Positions 6,673 to 6,673 of a DNA stretch of 6,673 bases are shown here, piece after piece. The notes under the pieces are model-generated. The model did no database searches, had not been told where the DNA came from, and saw only the letters and a list, made by a program, of their open reading frames with translations. Both the position numbers and the translations under genes were made by a program. This DNA is from Acidobacteriota bacterium. GTDB taxonomy: Bacteria > Acidobacteriota > Terriglobia > Bryobacterales > Bryobacteraceae. The stretch lies in NCBI GenBank assembly GCA_026394095.1, contig JAPKYY010000070.1, positions 1 to 6,673 of the forward strand, read 5' to 3'. Each line of letters opens with the position of its first letter. The first letter of the stretch is position 1.

Positions 6673-6673
6673 G

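Overview
This window is ordinary, densely coding bacterial chromosome at moderately high G+C. It carries the distal end of a division and cell-wall (dcw) cluster, followed by two unrelated genes. The order murC-ftsQ-ftsA-ftsZ, the style of the FtsQ POTRA region, the Tat-signal aldo/keto reductase and the secreted M28 peptidase suggest Acidobacteriota, perhaps a Bryobacter/Solibacter-like member. That placement is inferred from general family resemblance and was not tested by any search.

Bases 1-4309 (+ strand) hold murC (5' end cut off by the window), ftsQ, ftsA and ftsZ. murC and ftsQ overlap by 4 bp, ftsQ and ftsA by 11 bp, and the ftsZ ribosome binding site overlaps the ftsA stop codon, so these four genes are almost certainly co-transcribed and translationally coupled. 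MurC makes the UDP-MurNAc-L-Ala precursor. FtsZ forms the Z-ring, FtsA ties it to the membrane, and FtsQ is the single-pass scaffold linking the ring to the periplasmic synthesis machinery. murB and ddl, which often lie between murC and ftsQ, are absent from that position.

Bases 4314-5246 (- strand) encode a Tat-signal aldo/keto reductase that converges on ftsZ with a 4 bp gap. Bases 5272-6672 (+ strand) encode a complete secreted M28-family zinc peptidase with a probable PA-type insert. The two genes diverge from a 25 bp gap, and neither has a clear Shine-Dalgarno sequence.

No stretch over 300 bases lacks a gene. I saw no RNA genes, mobile elements, CRISPR arrays or long repeats, and no convincing new system. 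The points worth a second look are non-conservative substitutions in FtsZ, a reversal of G/C strand skew along the window, the compact and possibly leaderless divergent gene pair, and the very tight convergent junction after ftsZ.
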